The translations under genes were made by a program, and so were the position numbers. Below, piece after piece: positions 6,188 through 6,991 of a stretch of DNA of 6,991 nt. The notes below the pieces were generated by a model. That model had not been told where the DNA came from. It ran no database searches and saw only the letters and a program-made list of their open reading frames with translations. Each line of letters opens with the position of its first letter. Positions within the stretch are counted from its first letter, which is position 1. This DNA is from an uncultured Clostridia bacterium (GTDB taxonomy: Bacteria; Bacillota; Clostridia; RUG12999): the NCBI GenBank assembly GCA_934792465.1, contig CAKVOK010000090.1, forward strand, positions 1 through 6,991, in the 5' to 3' direction.

Positions 6188-6991
6188 ATGAAAATTGCAA
6201 AAGCAGCGCCGTTTGAGGGTGTTCCGAAAATCAATTCCGCTTCGGTGTTCGGAGCGTCAACGGGAAAAGAATTTATGTACAGAATTCCCGTTACGGGCAA
6301 AAGACCGATAGACATTGAAGCAATCGGCTTAAAAGACGGAATGAAAATCAAAGACGGCATAATAAGCGGAAAAATTGATGAGGACTGCGAGTTTGACATT
6401 GAAATCAGTGCGAAAAACGAACTCGGTGAAGCACGAAAATCGGTGAAATTCAAAATACATTACGATAATCCGCTGCTTACTCCGCTCATGGGATTTACAA
6501 GCTGGAACGCATTCCGGGAAACAGTGACGCAGGAGCTTATGGAAAACACGGCTGAAACGATGTGCGAAAGCGGACTTGCCGATTACGGATATTGCTACGT
6601 CAATCTGGATTCCGGCTGGCAGGAGGATTACGGCGGCAAATATAATGCCGTAATGCCGAACGGTAAATTCCCGGATATGAAAAAAATGTGCGAAAATATA
6701 CATTCGTTCGGTCTTAAATGCGGCATGTATTCGACTCCGCTGCTGCATGCCTGGGGAAGTATTTACGAAGAAAAAACGTTTTCGGGCTGCACAAAAGGCG
6801 AACCGAATATACTTTATACAAATGCGAACAGCGGCATAGGAACAATTCGGCTTGAAGAAAACAATGCAAAGCAGTGGGACGAATGGGGATTCGACTATTT
6901 AAAATACGATTGGAACCCGACAGACCCCACAAATGCCGATTACATGAAACAGGCACTCATGAAGCTGAAACGTGAATTTGCTTTCTGCGTT
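6188..6991 (+). CDS. GH27-type alpha-galactosidase-like glycosidase, N-terminal part (cut by window end)
   Basis: The first 268 residues of a cytoplasmic glycoside hydrolase; the frame stays open to the last base. The ATG at 6188 is preceded by GGAG at 6177-6180. There is no signal peptide. Residues about 10-90 resemble the He_PIG_assoc/He_PIG putative Ig module (PKINSASVFGASTGKEF, YRIPVTGKRP, then AKNELGEA) that precedes many GH27 enzymes. The barrel begins at TPLMGFTSWNAF (98-109, Trp106). Next come YCYVNLDSGW (Asp141), FPDMKKM, LKCGMYSTP (Tyr181) and WGFDYLKYDWNP, where Lys239 and Asp241 match the family's conserved Lys and catalytic nucleophile. The acid/base Asp should lie beyond the window. 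The usual double Asp before Gly/Cys-Trp is Asp-Ser here, so specificity other than plain alpha-galactose (for example beta-L-arabinopyranose) is possible. Its place after the importer, 22 bases from the permease stop, suggests it cleaves imported oligosaccharides. Confidence 0.9.
   Translation, partial: MKIAKAAPFEGVPKINSASVFGASTGKEFMYRIPVTGKRPIDIEAIGLKDGMKIKDGIISGKIDEDCEFDIEISAKNELGEARKSVKFKIHYDNPLLTPLMGFTSWNAFRETVTQELMENTAETMCESGLADYGYCYVNLDSGWQEDYGGKYNAVMPNGKFPDMKKMCENIHSFGLKCGMYSTPLLHAWGSIYEEKTFSGCTKGEPNILYTNANSGIGTIRLEENNAKQWDEWGFDYLKYDWNPTDPTNADYMKQALMKLKREFAFCV

Noticed and set aside
5869..6453. Minus-strand open frame of 194 codons across the permease/glycosidase junction
   Set aside because: Both plus-strand proteins underneath have clear family motifs. 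The antisense translation shows no domain and is a shadow.

Overview
The window looks like a carbohydrate-utilisation locus from a low-to-mid GC Firmicute, most likely a gut or rumen Clostridia (Oscillospiraceae/Ruminococcus-like). The grounds are strong Gram-positive Shine-Dalgarno sites (GGAGG type), a lipoprotein solute-binding protein, Firmicutes-type LplB/YtcP permeases, and secreted proteins with Gram-positive module types (copper-amine-oxidase-N-like, Big_5-like Ig, carbohydrate-binding-like beta-sandwiches). The species cannot be fixed from this sequence alone.

All six genes are on the + strand and closely spaced, so they read as one operon or the middle of one. From left to right: (1) the 3' end of an extracellular protein with a copper-amine-oxidase-N-like domain and a C-terminal beta-sandwich (to 655); (2) a secreted multidomain protein with an Ig-like domain, a related beta-sandwich, a further beta module and a C-terminal SGNH/GDSL-type hydrolase domain (708-2741); (3) a sugar-binding lipoprotein of the LplA/DUF3502 type (2758-4227); (4) a 95-base gap rich in RNA structure (4228-4322); (5) and (6) two CUT1-type permeases, LplB-like (4323-5258) and YtcP/LplC-like (5272-6165); (7) the first 268 codons of a cytoplasmic GH27-type glycosidase with an N-terminal putative Ig domain (6188 to the window end).

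A working model: the two secreted proteins bind and possibly de-esterify a glycan outside the cell, the lipoprotein captures released oligosaccharides, the two permeases import them using an ATPase encoded elsewhere, and the GH27 enzyme removes alpha-galactosyl or similar residues in the cytoplasm. An acetylated galactose-decorated glycan would fit, but this is inference.

The least routine part is the gap between the binding-protein gene and the first permease gene. It can form a 13-bp hairpin and a competing hairpin that pairs perfectly with the permease ribosome-binding site, plus a possible loop contact with upstream sequence. This suggests an RNA device that sets binding-protein versus permease levels. 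No mobile element, CRISPR array, tRNA, rRNA or canonical terminator was found.
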